Source: Stagnihabitans tardus (lineage in GTDB: Bacteria; Pseudomonadota; Alphaproteobacteria; Rhodobacterales; Rhodobacteraceae). From it: a stretch of DNA of 64,000 bases. The DNA lies in contig NZ_JAABNR010000005.1 in assembly GCF_009925085.1 (NCBI RefSeq), forward strand, positions 124,001 through 188,000, read 5' to 3'. Every line of letters starts with the position of its first letter. Positions within the stretch are counted from its first letter, which is position 1. Below, in pieces: positions 34,313 to 42,682 of this stretch. Below the pieces are notes generated by a model, which made no database searches, was not told the origin of the DNA, and saw only the letters and a list, made by a program, of their open reading frames with translations. The position numbers and the translations under genes are program-made.

Positions 34313-35107
34313 CTATCCCCCGGTATAGCTGCGCACCAGCGCGCTGGAGATCAGGGTCCAGCCATTGGCCACCACGAAAAACGCCAGCTTGAAGGGCAGG
34401 GAGACCACGGCGGGCGGGACCATCATCATCCCCATGGCCATCAGGATCGCGGCGACCACAAGGTCGATGATCAGGAAGGGGAGATAGATCAGGAAGCCGA
34501 TCTGGAAGGCGCGGCTGATCTCCGACAGCATGAAGGAGGGGACCAGCAGCGAGAAGGGCGCCTCTTCGAGGGTGGAGGTCTCACCGGGGCGGAGGGCCTG
34601 AAGCTCGGCAAAGGTCTTGGGGTCGGTGCGGTTGGCCATGAAGCCGCGGAAGGGCTCGGCGATGCGGGGGATGGCCTCTTCGACCTGGATTTTGCCCTCG
34701 GTCAAGGGTTGGACGCCATCGGTCCAGGCCTTGGTCAGGACCGGGTCCATCACGAACCAGGTCAGGAAGAGCGCGAGGGAGACGATCACCATGTTGGGCG
34801 GCGATTGCTGCAGGCCCAGGGCCTGGCGCAGGATCGACAGGACCGTGACGACGAAGGGAAAGCAGGTGACCATCACTGCGAGCCCGGGCACGAGGCTCAG
34901 GAGCGTGACGAGCAGGATGATCTCGACCGAGCGGTTGGCGAGCGAGCCCGTGTCGCCGAAGTCCAGCGACAGGTCCTGGGCCAGGGCGGCGTCGGGGAGC
35001 ACGAGGATCAGGAGGCAAAGGGCAAGGGACAGCTTGCCCGGGAGCGCGGTCGCAGGGCCCTTCTGGCCCGGGTTCGGCAAGCTTGCCGGAGGCGCGTTTG
35101 GGGTCAC
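34313..35107 (-). CDS. fliP: Flagellar type III export protein FliP
   Basis: A 264-residue core component of the flagellar export gate. N-terminal signal-like segment (LALCLLILVLPDAALAQ), then the FliP blocks RSVEIILLVTLLSLVPGLAV and PFVVTVLSILRQALG, LVPSFMLSEISRAFQIGFL and the IDLVVAAILMAMGMMMVPP helix. The start is GTG at 35107, overlapping the fliN stop (GTGA); an upstream extension is not conserved. It is the last gene of fliF-fliH-fliN-fliP. A 253-base gene-free stretch follows. Confidence 0.94.
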   Translation of the reverse strand: MTPNAPPASLPNPGQKGPATALPGKLSLALCLLILVLPDAALAQDLSLDFGDTGSLANRSVEIILLVTLLSLVPGLAVMVTCFPFVVTVLSILRQALGLQQSPPNMVIVSLALFLTWFVMDPVLTKAWTDGVQPLTEGKIQVEEAIPRIAEPFRGFMANRTDPKTFAELQALRPGETSTLEEAPFSLLVPSFMLSEISRAFQIGFLIYLPFLIIDLVVAAILMAMGMMMVPPAVVSLPFKLAFFVVANGWTLISSALVRSYTGG

Positions 35108-35370
35108 AAGCCGCCCCGCAGGTTGGCCACTTCGGTCAGGCGGACGCAAAGCTGGCCGGCCTGGTCGCCCTCCATCTCTTGCAGTTCTCCGCGCGCGATG
35201 AGGCGGTCGCCGACATATAGCTCGACCGGGTCGTCGACGCGGCGATCCAGGGGCAGGATGGCGTCGCGACCGAGCCGCAAGAGGTCCTTGACCAGCGGTC
35301 GCGCCTTGCCGACCGAGATCGTCACCTCGATCGGGACCTGGGCGAAGGGGTTGCTTTCGGGATTATCCAT
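35104..35370 (-). CDS. fliN: Flagellar switch protein FliN
   Basis: An 88-residue C-ring protein with the SpoA fold: VPIEVTISVGKARPLVKDLL, GRDAILPLDRRVDDPVELYV and RLIARGELQEM. It is shorter than enteric FliN because the variable N-terminal region is nearly absent, which is usual in alphaproteobacteria. It overlaps fliH by eight bases and fliP by four. FliG and FliM, the other C-ring parts, are not in this window. Confidence 0.9.
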   Translation of the reverse strand: MDNPESNPFAQVPIEVTISVGKARPLVKDLLRLGRDAILPLDRRVDDPVELYVGDRLIARGELQEMEGDQAGQLCVRLTEVANLRGGL

Positions 35371-35959
35371 TGGGCCGATCCTTTACGGGTGTGTCGAAGA
35401 AGCCGCGGACGGCGGCAGCGATGTCGGCGGTGGCCTGGTCGAGGTCGACATGGGCCTCGACCGTGCCGAAGCGCAGGAAGGCCTGGCCCTCGCCCAGGGT
35501 GGGTTCTTCCTGGACCTCGATGGGCAGGCCGGTGGCCTGGGCCAGGACGCTTTCGACCGCCAGGCGCGAGGCAGGGCTGATCACCAGCGTCACCGGCGCA
35601 TCGGCCATCTTTTCGGCCAGGGGCATCAGGGCCTCCAGCACGGCGGGGGCCAGGCTTTCGCGGGCGACCTCGGGCAGGAGCTGGGTGACGACCTGCAGAA
35701 GTAGCGGCTCGACCGATTTCAGGATGCTCGCCCGCGCCTCGTGATAGGTGAAGCTCAGCGTTTGCAGGTTCCGCGCGAGGTCAGCACGGACGCGGGACTG
35801 TTCTTCGCCCATGGCGGCCGAGGCATCGTCCCAGCCGTTCTTGTAGCCCTGTTCGTAGGAGGCGAGTTTCTCATCCTCCAGCGAAGAGCGGTCAAGCACC
35901 ACGGTGTCGGTCTTCACCGGCTTGGGCTCGGTGTCGAAGATCGGCAGTTTCAGCGCCAT
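35363..35959 (-). CDS. fliH: FliH-like flagellar export ATPase regulator
   Basis: A 198-residue acidic protein in the fliH position (fliF-fliH-fliN). An N-terminal coil region (about residues 28-70, YEQGYKNGWDDA) precedes an alpha/beta C-terminal domain (VTLVISPASRLAVESVL, EPTLGEGQAFLRFGTVEAHVDLD in parts), the layout of FliH/YscL proteins that bind and restrain FliI. Sequence similarity of FliH is weak, so position carries much of the weight. The ATG overlaps the fliF stop. Confidence 0.75.
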   Translation of the reverse strand: MALKLPIFDTEPKPVKTDTVVLDRSSLEDEKLASYEQGYKNGWDDASAAMGEEQSRVRADLARNLQTLSFTYHEARASILKSVEPLLLQVVTQLLPEVARESLAPAVLEALMPLAEKMADAPVTLVISPASRLAVESVLAQATGLPIEVQEEPTLGEGQAFLRFGTVEAHVDLDQATADIAAAVRGFFDTPVKDRPNG

Positions 35960-37566
35960 CAGGCGGTCTCCTCGTCATGTTCCATCCAGGACCGCAGGAT
36001 TTCCAGCGATTCGGACTGCCGCTCTTCGATCAGGCGGCGCAGGCGGGCGACGGGGTCGGTCTCGATCCCGGTCATGGCGGCCTCTTGCTCGGCGAAGTCG
36101 GCCATGGCGGGCATGGGGAACATGCCGTCGTCGATCTCGCCATTCAGGGCAGAGGCGGTGTTCAGGCCGGCGAGGCCGGAAGGCAGGGCCAGCGGGATCC
36201 CGTCGGATTCCACGGCCGGGGCAGCGCGACCCGAGGAGAGGATCGGGCGGATGACGAAGAGGCCGAGGATCAGCGCCACGATGGAGAGAACGGCAAGCTG
36301 GATCAAGGACATGGCATTGATCGGACCGAAGGCGGCAAGCAGGGAGGATTCCGCCAGCGTCCCCTCGGCCAGCGGCTGGTTGAAGGGCATGGACTTGATC
36401 GTCAGCACGTCGCCCCGCGCCTGGTCATAGCCCACGGCCGAGGCCACGAGGTCCTTGAGATCGGTCATCTCTTGTTCAGAGCGGGGCTGGAAGGTGACGG
36501 TCCCATCCTCGGCCACGACGCGCTCCTGGTCGACCAGCACGGCGACCGACAGCTTCTTGATCGCGCCGGGCATCTTGGTCAGCTGGCTTTTCGTCTCTGA
36601 CACGTCGTAGTTCACCCGCTCGGAACTGTCGGAGGAGGAGCTTTGGTTGGACCCCCCGCCCGCCTGGCCATTGGGCAGGTTCGAGGCGACGGTGACATTC
36701 TGGTCGGTGCCCTGGGAGGTGTCGGATTTCGAGTTGGTCTCGGTCGCGATCGCAATCCGGCCCTGGGGGTCGAGGGTGCGGCTGGTCACCTCCTCGCGGT
36801 CGGTGACGACATCGACGGCGACCTCGACCACGGCATTGCCGGGACCGACACGGGCGGCCAGCAGGCGTTCGACGTTCTTCTTGATCTCGGCCGCGCGGCT
36901 GTCGCCCGAGGGGTTCACGGCGCCATCGGCATCCTCGTTCGGAATGAGGCCCGCGACCGAATCGATGACGGCCACATCCTCGGCCAGCATCCCGGCGACG
37001 GCCCCCGAAACGAGATGCCGGATCGCCTTGGCCTGGGCGCCCGTCAGCGGCGTGCCCTTGGTGGTGATCGTCACGCTGGCCGTGGGCTTCGCCTTGGCTT
37101 GAAACAGCTCTCCCGGCGCCTCGGCGATATGGACGCGGGCGGTGCGGACCTCTGGCATGGCCAGGAGCGTGCGCGCCAGCTCCCCCTCTTTCGCGCGCCA
37201 ATAGGCGGCGTCGAACATCTGGCTGGTCGTCCCGATGCCGGAAAGATTGTCCAACAGCTCATAGCCCGAGCCACTGGTGGTCGGCAGACCCTGGCTGGCG
37301 AGCGTCATGCGCAGGCCGTCGCGCAGGGCCGAATCGACATAGATGGCCGAGCCCTCGACCGTATAGGTCACCCCCTGCTGATCCAGCGCGGCGATGACCT
37401 CACCGGCGGCGGCGGCATCGAGGCCCGAGAAGAGCAAGGCGTTGCTGCCTTGACCCGAGATGCGCGCGACGCTGAGAATCGCCATGAACATGGCAATCGT
37501 CGCCCCGATCACGACCAGGCGTCGCCGATTGTTCAGACCCGCCCATATCGACAAGAGATTTTGCAA
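35959..37566 (-). CDS. fliF: Flagellar MS-ring protein FliF
   Basis: A 535-residue inner-membrane ring protein. First membrane helix about residues 17-36 (LVVIGATIAMFMAIL), ring-building domains with QGVTYTVEG, GYELLD and ARVHIAEAPGELF, a Ser/Asn-rich periplasmic loop about 295-320, second helix about 425-447 (LIQLAVLSIVALILGLFVI) and a cytoplasmic tail for FliG (ending EILRSWMEHDEE). The start is TTG at 37566 with GGAG six bases upstream. Divergent fliL also starts with TTG. It heads fliF-fliH-fliN-fliP. Confidence 0.95.
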   Translation of the reverse strand: MQNLLSIWAGLNNRRRLVVIGATIAMFMAILSVARISGQGSNALLFSGLDAAAAGEVIAALDQQGVTYTVEGSAIYVDSALRDGLRMTLASQGLPTTSGSGYELLDNLSGIGTTSQMFDAAYWRAKEGELARTLLAMPEVRTARVHIAEAPGELFQAKAKPTASVTITTKGTPLTGAQAKAIRHLVSGAVAGMLAEDVAVIDSVAGLIPNEDADGAVNPSGDSRAAEIKKNVERLLAARVGPGNAVVEVAVDVVTDREEVTSRTLDPQGRIAIATETNSKSDTSQGTDQNVTVASNLPNGQAGGGSNQSSSSDSSERVNYDVSETKSQLTKMPGAIKKLSVAVLVDQERVVAEDGTVTFQPRSEQEMTDLKDLVASAVGYDQARGDVLTIKSMPFNQPLAEGTLAESSLLAAFGPINAMSLIQLAVLSIVALILGLFVIRPILSSGRAAPAVESDGIPLALPSGLAGLNTASALNGEIDDGMFPMPAMADFAEQEAAMTGIETDPVARLRRLIEERQSESLEILRSWMEHDEETA

Positions 37567-37617
37567 GACTTTCTCCGTTCGGCTTCTGCCGTATGAGGGC
37601 AGAATGATCTGTCGGCC

Positions 37618-37632
37618 TTAACAATCAGTTAG
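37618..37632. promoter_or_regulatory. Candidate CtrA box between fliF and fliL
   Basis: TTAA-CAATCAG-TTAG matches the CtrA consensus TTAA-N7-TTAA with one mismatch. It lies in the 110-base divergent region, about 52 bases from fliF and 45 from fliL. CtrA activates flagellar genes in Rhodobacterales, so this is the best regulatory candidate here. The match alone is not proof of binding. Confidence 0.55.
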
Positions 37633-37676
37633 GATGATCGTTCTATCTTCGTCCCATCTCAGGATGGAGATTTGCC

Positions 37677-38171
37677 TTGGCCGAAGCCGAAGCCCCGCAG
37701 GATGCGGAACCGAAAAAGAAGTCGAAACTGCCGCTGATCATCGGCCTGGTGCTGTTCCTGGTCATGGGCGGGGGCGGGTTCTTCGCCGTCTACTCGGGGC
37801 TGATCCTCGCGCCGGCCGAACCGGCGGCGGGCGAACATGCCGCGGATGCCGCGCATGAGGAGGCGCCCGACGACTTTGCCTTCGTTGCCGTTCCGCCGGT
37901 GACGATCTCCTTGGGCAATCCCTCTGAAAACAAGCACCTGCGCTTTACCGCGCAGCTCGAGGTGGCCAAGGCCAAGGCCACCAAGGTCGAGGAGTTGATG
38001 CCGCGCATCCTGGACGTGCTGAACGGCTACATGCGCGCGCTGGAGGAAAGTGACCTCCAGCAACCCGATGCCCTCGTGCGGCTGCGGTCCCAGATGCTTC
38101 GGCGCATCCAGATCGTGACGGGCGAAGGCTATGTGCGTGACCTGTTGGTCACGGAATTCGTTTTGGATTGA
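37677..38171 (+). CDS. fliL: Flagellar basal body-associated protein FliL (copy 1)
   Basis: A 164-residue single-pass inner-membrane protein around the stator. Basic N-terminus (EPKKKSKLP), membrane helix about residues 19-42 (LIIGLVLFLVMGGGGFFAVY), then the FliL periplasmic domain (LRFTAQLEVAKAKATKVEEL, ILDVLNGYMRAL, LLVTEFVLD). The start is TTG at 37677 with GGAG seven bases upstream. It begins the fliL-unknown-MotE-motA operon. A second FliL paralogue lies at 47.6-48.1 kb. Confidence 0.9.
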   Translation: MAEAEAPQDAEPKKKSKLPLIIGLVLFLVMGGGGFFAVYSGLILAPAEPAAGEHAADAAHEEAPDDFAFVAVPPVTISLGNPSENKHLRFTAQLEVAKAKATKVEELMPRILDVLNGYMRALEESDLQQPDALVRLRSQMLRRIQIVTGEGYVRDLLVTEFVLD

Positions 38172-38180
38172 GGGGCGGCG

Positions 38181-38585
38181 ATGAATCTGATCGCGGATAT
38201 TCTGATGGCGGCGGGGTCCTTCGGGGCGGCCATCTATTGCTATGTGCTTTCTGCCCGGCTGAAGAAGTTCACCGCGCTGGAGAATGGCATGGGCAGTGCG
38301 ATCGCCGTCCTGTCGGTGCAGGTCGACGACATGACCAAGGCCTTGGAAAAGGCGCGCAATTCGGCCTCTGGCTCGGCCACGAGCCTCGAGGGTCTGACCA
38401 CGCGGGCCGAGACGGTCGCCGCGCGAATCGAGCTGCTCCTGGCCTCGATGCATGACCTGCCCGACCCCGCGCCCCGTGCGGCGCCACCGCCCGCGGCAGC
38501 GGCGCCAGAGCCCGAGGATGAGGACCGCAAGCTGCGCTTCATCCGCAGGCGGTCCTCGCGCAATGACCTGGAGGCGGCGGAATGA
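38181..38585 (+). CDS. Unknown flagellar-operon protein with membrane anchor and coiled coil
   Basis: A 134-residue protein that I cannot assign. An N-terminal hydrophobic helix (about residues 5-24, DILMAAGSFGAAIYCYVL) is followed by a heptad-like segment (LENGMGSAIAVLSVQVDDM to about residue 90), a Pro/Ala linker and a basic tail (RKLRFIRRRSSR). It begins nine bases after fliL and overlaps the MotE-like gene (ATGA), so it is co-expressed with the motor genes. A structural or stator-associated role is inferred from position only. Confidence 0.6.
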   Translation: MNLIADILMAAGSFGAAIYCYVLSARLKKFTALENGMGSAIAVLSVQVDDMTKALEKARNSASGSATSLEGLTTRAETVAARIELLLASMHDLPDPAPRAAPPPAAAAPEPEDEDRKLRFIRRRSSRNDLEAAE

Positions 38586-39205
38586 AGCCAGCCAAGCCGG
38601 CCGAGAAAAAAGCCGCACCTGCCCCGCGCAAGCCTGCGGCCAAGGTCTCTCGTCCCGGCCCGGTGCGGTCGGGGCGCAGCGTGCTCCTGATCCTGGCGCT
38701 GATCCTTGCGGCGGGCGGGGCCCTGCGGCTGGGTGTCGGTGTCGGGGGGGCCATGGCCAACAACGCCAGGGAATCCGACCTGCCGCTGAACTGCCCGGTG
38801 CCCCCGGCAGCCTTGGCGGCGGCACTTTCGGCCCGTGAGGCGCAAGTCCAGGCCAAGGAGGACAAGCTGGCGCAGCGCATGTCGGCCCTGACCCTGGCCG
38901 ACCAGGCGATCACCAAGCGCATGGAAGAGCTTCAAGCCGCCGAGGAAGAGCTGAAGAAGACCATCGCCATCGCGGATGGCGCCTCGGAAAAGGACCTCAC
39001 CCAGCTGACCGCCGTCTACGAGGCGATGAAGCCCGCCGATGCGGCCGACCTGTTCCAGACCATGGCGCCCGAATTCGCCGCAGGCTTCCTCGGCCGGATG
39101 CAGCCCGCCTCGGCCGCGGCGATCCTGACCGGCATGGACCCGGCCAAGGCTTACGAGGTCTCGGTCCTCCTGGCCGGACGCAATGCAAATGCGCCGAAGA
39201 ATTGA
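38582..39205 (+). CDS. MotE-like (MgtE N-terminal domain) flagellar protein
   Basis: A 207-residue protein. Lys/Pro/Ala-rich N-terminus, a membrane helix at about residues 33-55 (SVLLILALILAAGG), a coiled coil (about 80-135) and a C-terminal MgtE-N/FliG-like helical repeat (YEAMKPADAADLFQTM, APEFAAGFLGRM, AAAILTGMDPAKAYEV). This layout matches alphaproteobacterial MotE, a periplasmic chaperone for the motility protein MotC, and COG3334 proteins. It sits immediately before motA. Substrate here is unknown; the exported 824-residue protein two genes on is an obvious candidate. Confidence 0.75.
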   Translation: MKPAKPAEKKAAPAPRKPAAKVSRPGPVRSGRSVLLILALILAAGGALRLGVGVGGAMANNARESDLPLNCPVPPAALAAALSAREAQVQAKEDKLAQRMSALTLADQAITKRMEELQAAEEELKKTIAIADGASEKDLTQLTAVYEAMKPADAADLFQTMAPEFAAGFLGRMQPASAAAILTGMDPAKAYEVSVLLAGRNANAPKN

Positions 39206-39272
39206 AGAGATCAGCCTTTGTTAACGCGGCTGTGGCAAGGCTGAGGGTGGATTTTCCAGTGGGGTTGGAACC

Positions 39273-40145
39273 ATGATCGCAATCGTCGGCATCATCGTCA
39301 TTTTCGTCATGGTCTTCGGTGGCTATGTCTCGGCCGGCGGCAAGATGGACATCATCATGCACTCCCTGCCGCATGAGATGATCATCATCGGCGGGGCCGC
39401 CGCTGGCGCCTTCATGCTGGGCCATGACTTCGCCACCGTGAAGCAGACGATGAAGGACATCGGCAAGGTCGTCAAAGGCCCCAAATGGAAGGCGGCCGAT
39501 TACCGCGACCTGCTGGCGCTGCTCTTCGACCTGGTGCGAATCGCGCGGTCGAACCCGGTTGCGCTGGAAGAGCATGTCGAGAATCCGCATGGGTCCTCGA
39601 TCTTCGGGCGCTATCCCAAGATCCAGCATGACCATGACGCGGTGGAGCTGATTTGCGACACGCTGCGCGCGGCCTCGATGAACTATGACGACCCCCACCA
39701 GGTCGAAGAGGTGCTGGACAAGCGGATGGAGGAGGCGCATCACCACGCGCTGCACGGCAGCCACGCGCTGCAATCCGTGGCCGACGCCATGCCCGCGATC
39801 GGGATCGTCGCAGCCGTTTTGGGCGTTATCAAGACGATGGCCTCGATCGACCAGCCGCCCTCGATCCTGGGCGGCATGATCGGCGGCGCGCTCGTGGGCA
39901 CCTTCCTCGGCGTGTTCATGGCCTATGGGTTCATCGGACCCATGGCCACCCGCGTTGCGGCCGTGGTGAACCAGGATCACTACTTCTTCCAGCTCATCCG
40001 CGAGGTCCTGGTGGCCAACCTGCACCGGCACCCGCCCAACATCTGCATCGAAGTCGGGCGCCAGAATACGCCGCACCATGTGCGCCCCAGCTTTGCCGAT
40101 GTCGAAGAGGTGCTGCGCGGTCTGAAGCAGGAAAACGCGGCATGA
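39273..40145 (+). CDS. motA: Flagellar stator protein MotA
   Basis: A 290-residue proton-channel stator subunit. Four membrane segments: two N-terminal (IVGIIVIFVMVFGGYV, EMIIIGGAAAGAFMLG) and two C-terminal (MPAIGIVAAVLGVI, GTFLGVFMAYGFIGP). The charged cytoplasmic loop includes LLFDLVRIARSNPVALEEHV. The conserved channel proline is in DAMPAIGIV. No motB follows: the next gene encodes an 824-residue exported protein whose ATG overlaps the motA stop. MotB must be elsewhere. Confidence 0.95.
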   Translation: MIAIVGIIVIFVMVFGGYVSAGGKMDIIMHSLPHEMIIIGGAAAGAFMLGHDFATVKQTMKDIGKVVKGPKWKAADYRDLLALLFDLVRIARSNPVALEEHVENPHGSSIFGRYPKIQHDHDAVELICDTLRAASMNYDDPHQVEEVLDKRMEEAHHHALHGSHALQSVADAMPAIGIVAAVLGVIKTMASIDQPPSILGGMIGGALVGTFLGVFMAYGFIGPMATRVAAVVNQDHYFFQLIREVLVANLHRHPPNICIEVGRQNTPHHVRPSFADVEEVLRGLKQENAA

Positions 40146-42616
40146 GGCTGGCGGCTGCCCTTCTCGTCCTGCTGGCCGCGATCGTTCCGGGCTGGGCGGC
40201 GCCTGTCGTCGTCACCTCGGGCGAGCATCGGGATTTCACCCGTGTCGTCCTGCAATTCGAGGGGCAGCCCGATTGGCAATTCGGCCGCACGCTGGATGGC
40301 TACGCCATCCGCATCCCGGGGGCGCGCCCGGATTATGACCTGGCGCGCGCCTTTGCCCTGATCGGCAAGACGCGGCTGGCGACCATGGGACCGGACCCCG
40401 CGACGGGGGATCTTGCGCTCGGGATCGCCTGCGCCTGCCACGCCATCGCCTTCGAGTTCCGCCCCGGCATCGTGGTGATCGACCTGCGCGACGGCGCCCC
40501 CCCGGCGGGTTCCTCCTTCGAAGAGCCGCTCCCCCCCCTCTCCGCGCCTCCGCCCGCCGAAGTTCCCGTCGCTGAGGCCAGCCAAGCCGAAACCACGCCA
40601 GGCCCCGATGCCGAGGCCCTGGTCGGCGGCTATGACTGGACCCGTCTCTCGCTGGAGCAGTTGGGCATTTCGGCAGGCGATCCCGCGGCCGAAAGTCTGG
40701 CGGAGGCCGCCCCCGCGGCCCCCAAGCCGGATTTGGACCATTTGCGCGATTCCCTGGTGCAAGAGCTTGGGATGGGCGCAACGGCCGGCCTGATCGAGCT
40801 TGCCCCGCCTCCCAGGACCGAAACCGATCTCGCCGATCCCCTCGGGACGGACCATGCCGCCCCCGATCATGCACCGGTCGATCATGCACCGGTCGATCAT
40901 GCACCGGCCGAACATGCGCCGGCCGAACATGCGCCGGCCGAACATGCGCCGGCCGAACATGCGCCGGCCGAACATGCGCCGGCCGAGGTCGCGGCGGAGC
41001 ACGGGACGCAGACGGGTCACGCAGAGGCGACGAAGCTTGCCGAACATGCCACGATCTCCGGCGCCTCCGAGGCCGAGATCGAAAGCATGATGCGCACGCA
41101 CCTGGGCGAAACGCCCGAAATCCAGATGCGCGATGTCGGAGAGGCCCGGCCCGCGCTGACTGCCCAAGGCGCGAGATGCATCTCGGACGAGGATCTTGAC
41201 CTGCCCGCCTGGGGCGGGGCCGATCGCGCGATCGCCGACCAGTTCGGCCCGATCCGGCAGGGCATGATCGGCGAGTTCGACAAGCCCTCGCCCGAGGCGA
41301 TCAAGCGCGTCATCCGCTTCTACCTGTTCATCGGCTTCGGGGCCGAGGCGCGCAGCCTCCTGCGGGCCTATCCCGACCTTTTCGAAGAGGCACCGATCTG
41401 GACCGCGATGGCCCATCTTCTGGACGGTGAGCCCGATGTGACCGGCACGTTCTCGGGGATGGAAGATTGCGACACGGCCGCCGCGCTCTGGGCGGTGCTC
41501 AGCGATCCGAAGTCCATGCCGCGGGACGAGATCGGGCGGGCCGCCGTGGCGCGCAGCTTTTCGGCCATGCCCGCCGCGATTCGGCGCCTGATCGGCCCGC
41601 GCCTGGTCGATGCCTATATCGCGGCGGGCGACATTCCGACGGCCACCGCCCTTTCGACCTCTGTCCTGCGCGCCCCGGGAGACGCCGGGCCAGAGGTGGT
41701 GATGATGCAGGCCGCCATGGACCGCGCGCTGGGCCATGTCGGCGAGGCCGAAGCCAAGCTCGAACCCCTGGCCCATGCGCCCGGGCCCGCCTCGACCGAT
41801 GCCCTGGTCGACCTGGTCGAGCATCGCGCCATGCTGGGCCAGACGGTCAGCGAGGATGAGGTCATCACGCTGGAGGCTGCCCTGCGCGAACGCGAGGGCA
41901 GTGTCGACGAAGAGCGGTATCGCACGGCACTGGTCCTCGCCAAGGCGGCCTCTGGCAATTACGATGCGGCTTTCGCCGAGACGGAGGATCCCGCGACGCT
42001 CAGCTCGATCTGGCGACTTCTCGCCCAGGCGGGCGGGGATACGCCGCTCTTGAATCATGCGACCCTGGCCGAAGGCGATCCTGCCCCGGTCGAGGCCAGG
42101 GAAAGTGCCGGGATCATCGCCGACCGGATGTTGATGCTGGGCCTGGCCGACCAGGCTGCCCGATGGCTGACCCTGGCGCCGCGTGCGCCCGACCTGTTGC
42201 GGGCCAGGGTGGCCCTGGCCAATGGCGAGGCGCAGGCCGCCATCGACCTCGTGCGGGATGACAGCTCCGAGCGTGCCATGCACCTCAAGGCGCAGGCGCT
42301 GATTTCGCTGGGCGATCAGCAGGGAGCGGCCGAAATCTATGCCGCCATGGGGCAGGCCGACCAGGAAATGTCGATCCTGACGGCGAACAAGGCTTGGGAA
42401 AAGCTCGCGACCCAGGGGCCGGGGCCCTGGAAGGACGTGGCCAGCATCGTGACCGGAATCCCCTCTGAGGTTCCCGCCCCGCCAGAGCCCGATCCGCTGT
42501 TGCCCGATGGCCCCCTGGCGCAGAACAAACGGCTGGTGGATGAAAGCGCCCTGACGCGGGATGCGATCACCAACCTGTTGAATTCCGTGCCGGTTTCCGA
42601 TCCCTTGAGCCAATGA
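40142..42616 (+). CDS. Large exported motor-operon protein with pentapeptide tandem array
   Basis: An 824-residue protein of unknown function. Signal peptide at residues 1-19 (LLVLLAAIVPGWAA). Residues about 20-120 resemble an AMIN-like beta domain (DFTRVVLQFEGQPDW, GIVVIDLRDG). A Pro/Ala linker follows, then nine pentads DHAPV/EHAPA (about 237-281). From about residue 390 to the end are TPR/Sel1-like helical pairs (FYLFIGFGAEARSLLRAYP, YIAAGDIPTATALS). It overlaps motA (ATGA). Given MotE-like and motA neighbours, it could fill a MotC- or MotF-like role at the stator, but I see no sequence proof. Confidence 0.65.
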   Translation: MRLAAALLVLLAAIVPGWAAPVVVTSGEHRDFTRVVLQFEGQPDWQFGRTLDGYAIRIPGARPDYDLARAFALIGKTRLATMGPDPATGDLALGIACACHAIAFEFRPGIVVIDLRDGAPPAGSSFEEPLPPLSAPPPAEVPVAEASQAETTPGPDAEALVGGYDWTRLSLEQLGISAGDPAAESLAEAAPAAPKPDLDHLRDSLVQELGMGATAGLIELAPPPRTETDLADPLGTDHAAPDHAPVDHAPVDHAPAEHAPAEHAPAEHAPAEHAPAEHAPAEVAAEHGTQTGHAEATKLAEHATISGASEAEIESMMRTHLGETPEIQMRDVGEARPALTAQGARCISDEDLDLPAWGGADRAIADQFGPIRQGMIGEFDKPSPEAIKRVIRFYLFIGFGAEARSLLRAYPDLFEEAPIWTAMAHLLDGEPDVTGTFSGMEDCDTAAALWAVLSDPKSMPRDEIGRAAVARSFSAMPAAIRRLIGPRLVDAYIAAGDIPTATALSTSVLRAPGDAGPEVVMMQAAMDRALGHVGEAEAKLEPLAHAPGPASTDALVDLVEHRAMLGQTVSEDEVITLEAALREREGSVDEERYRTALVLAKAASGNYDAAFAETEDPATLSSIWRLLAQAGGDTPLLNHATLAEGDPAPVEARESAGIIADRMLMLGLADQAARWLTLAPRAPDLLRARVALANGEAQAAIDLVRDDSSERAMHLKAQALISLGDQQGAAEIYAAMGQADQEMSILTANKAWEKLATQGPGPWKDVASIVTGIPSEVPAPPEPDPLLPDGPLAQNKRLVDESALTRDAITNLLNSVPVSDPLSQ
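40850..40984 (+). repeat. 15-bp coding tandem repeat in the motor-operon protein
   Basis: Nine 15-base units. Units 2-4 are GATCATGCACCGGTC or one-base variants; the last five (40910-40984) are identical GAACATGCGCCGGCC. Each unit encodes one D/E-H-A-P-V/A pentad, so copy-number change keeps the frame. Identity at DNA level implies recent expansion. Confidence 0.9.
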
Positions 42617-42682
42617 CGCTCATCTTTGAGTAAGGAATGCCCGCTAACCTGTCGTCAAGCCTGACAGAATGGGGGCGACAGG

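Noticed and set aside
39206-39272. CtrA site before motA (GTTAACGCGG)
   Set aside because: Only one TTAA half-site is present; the second half at N7 is GTGG.
40850-40984. CRISPR-like array
   Set aside because: Units are contiguous 15-mers without spacers, in frame inside a coding region.
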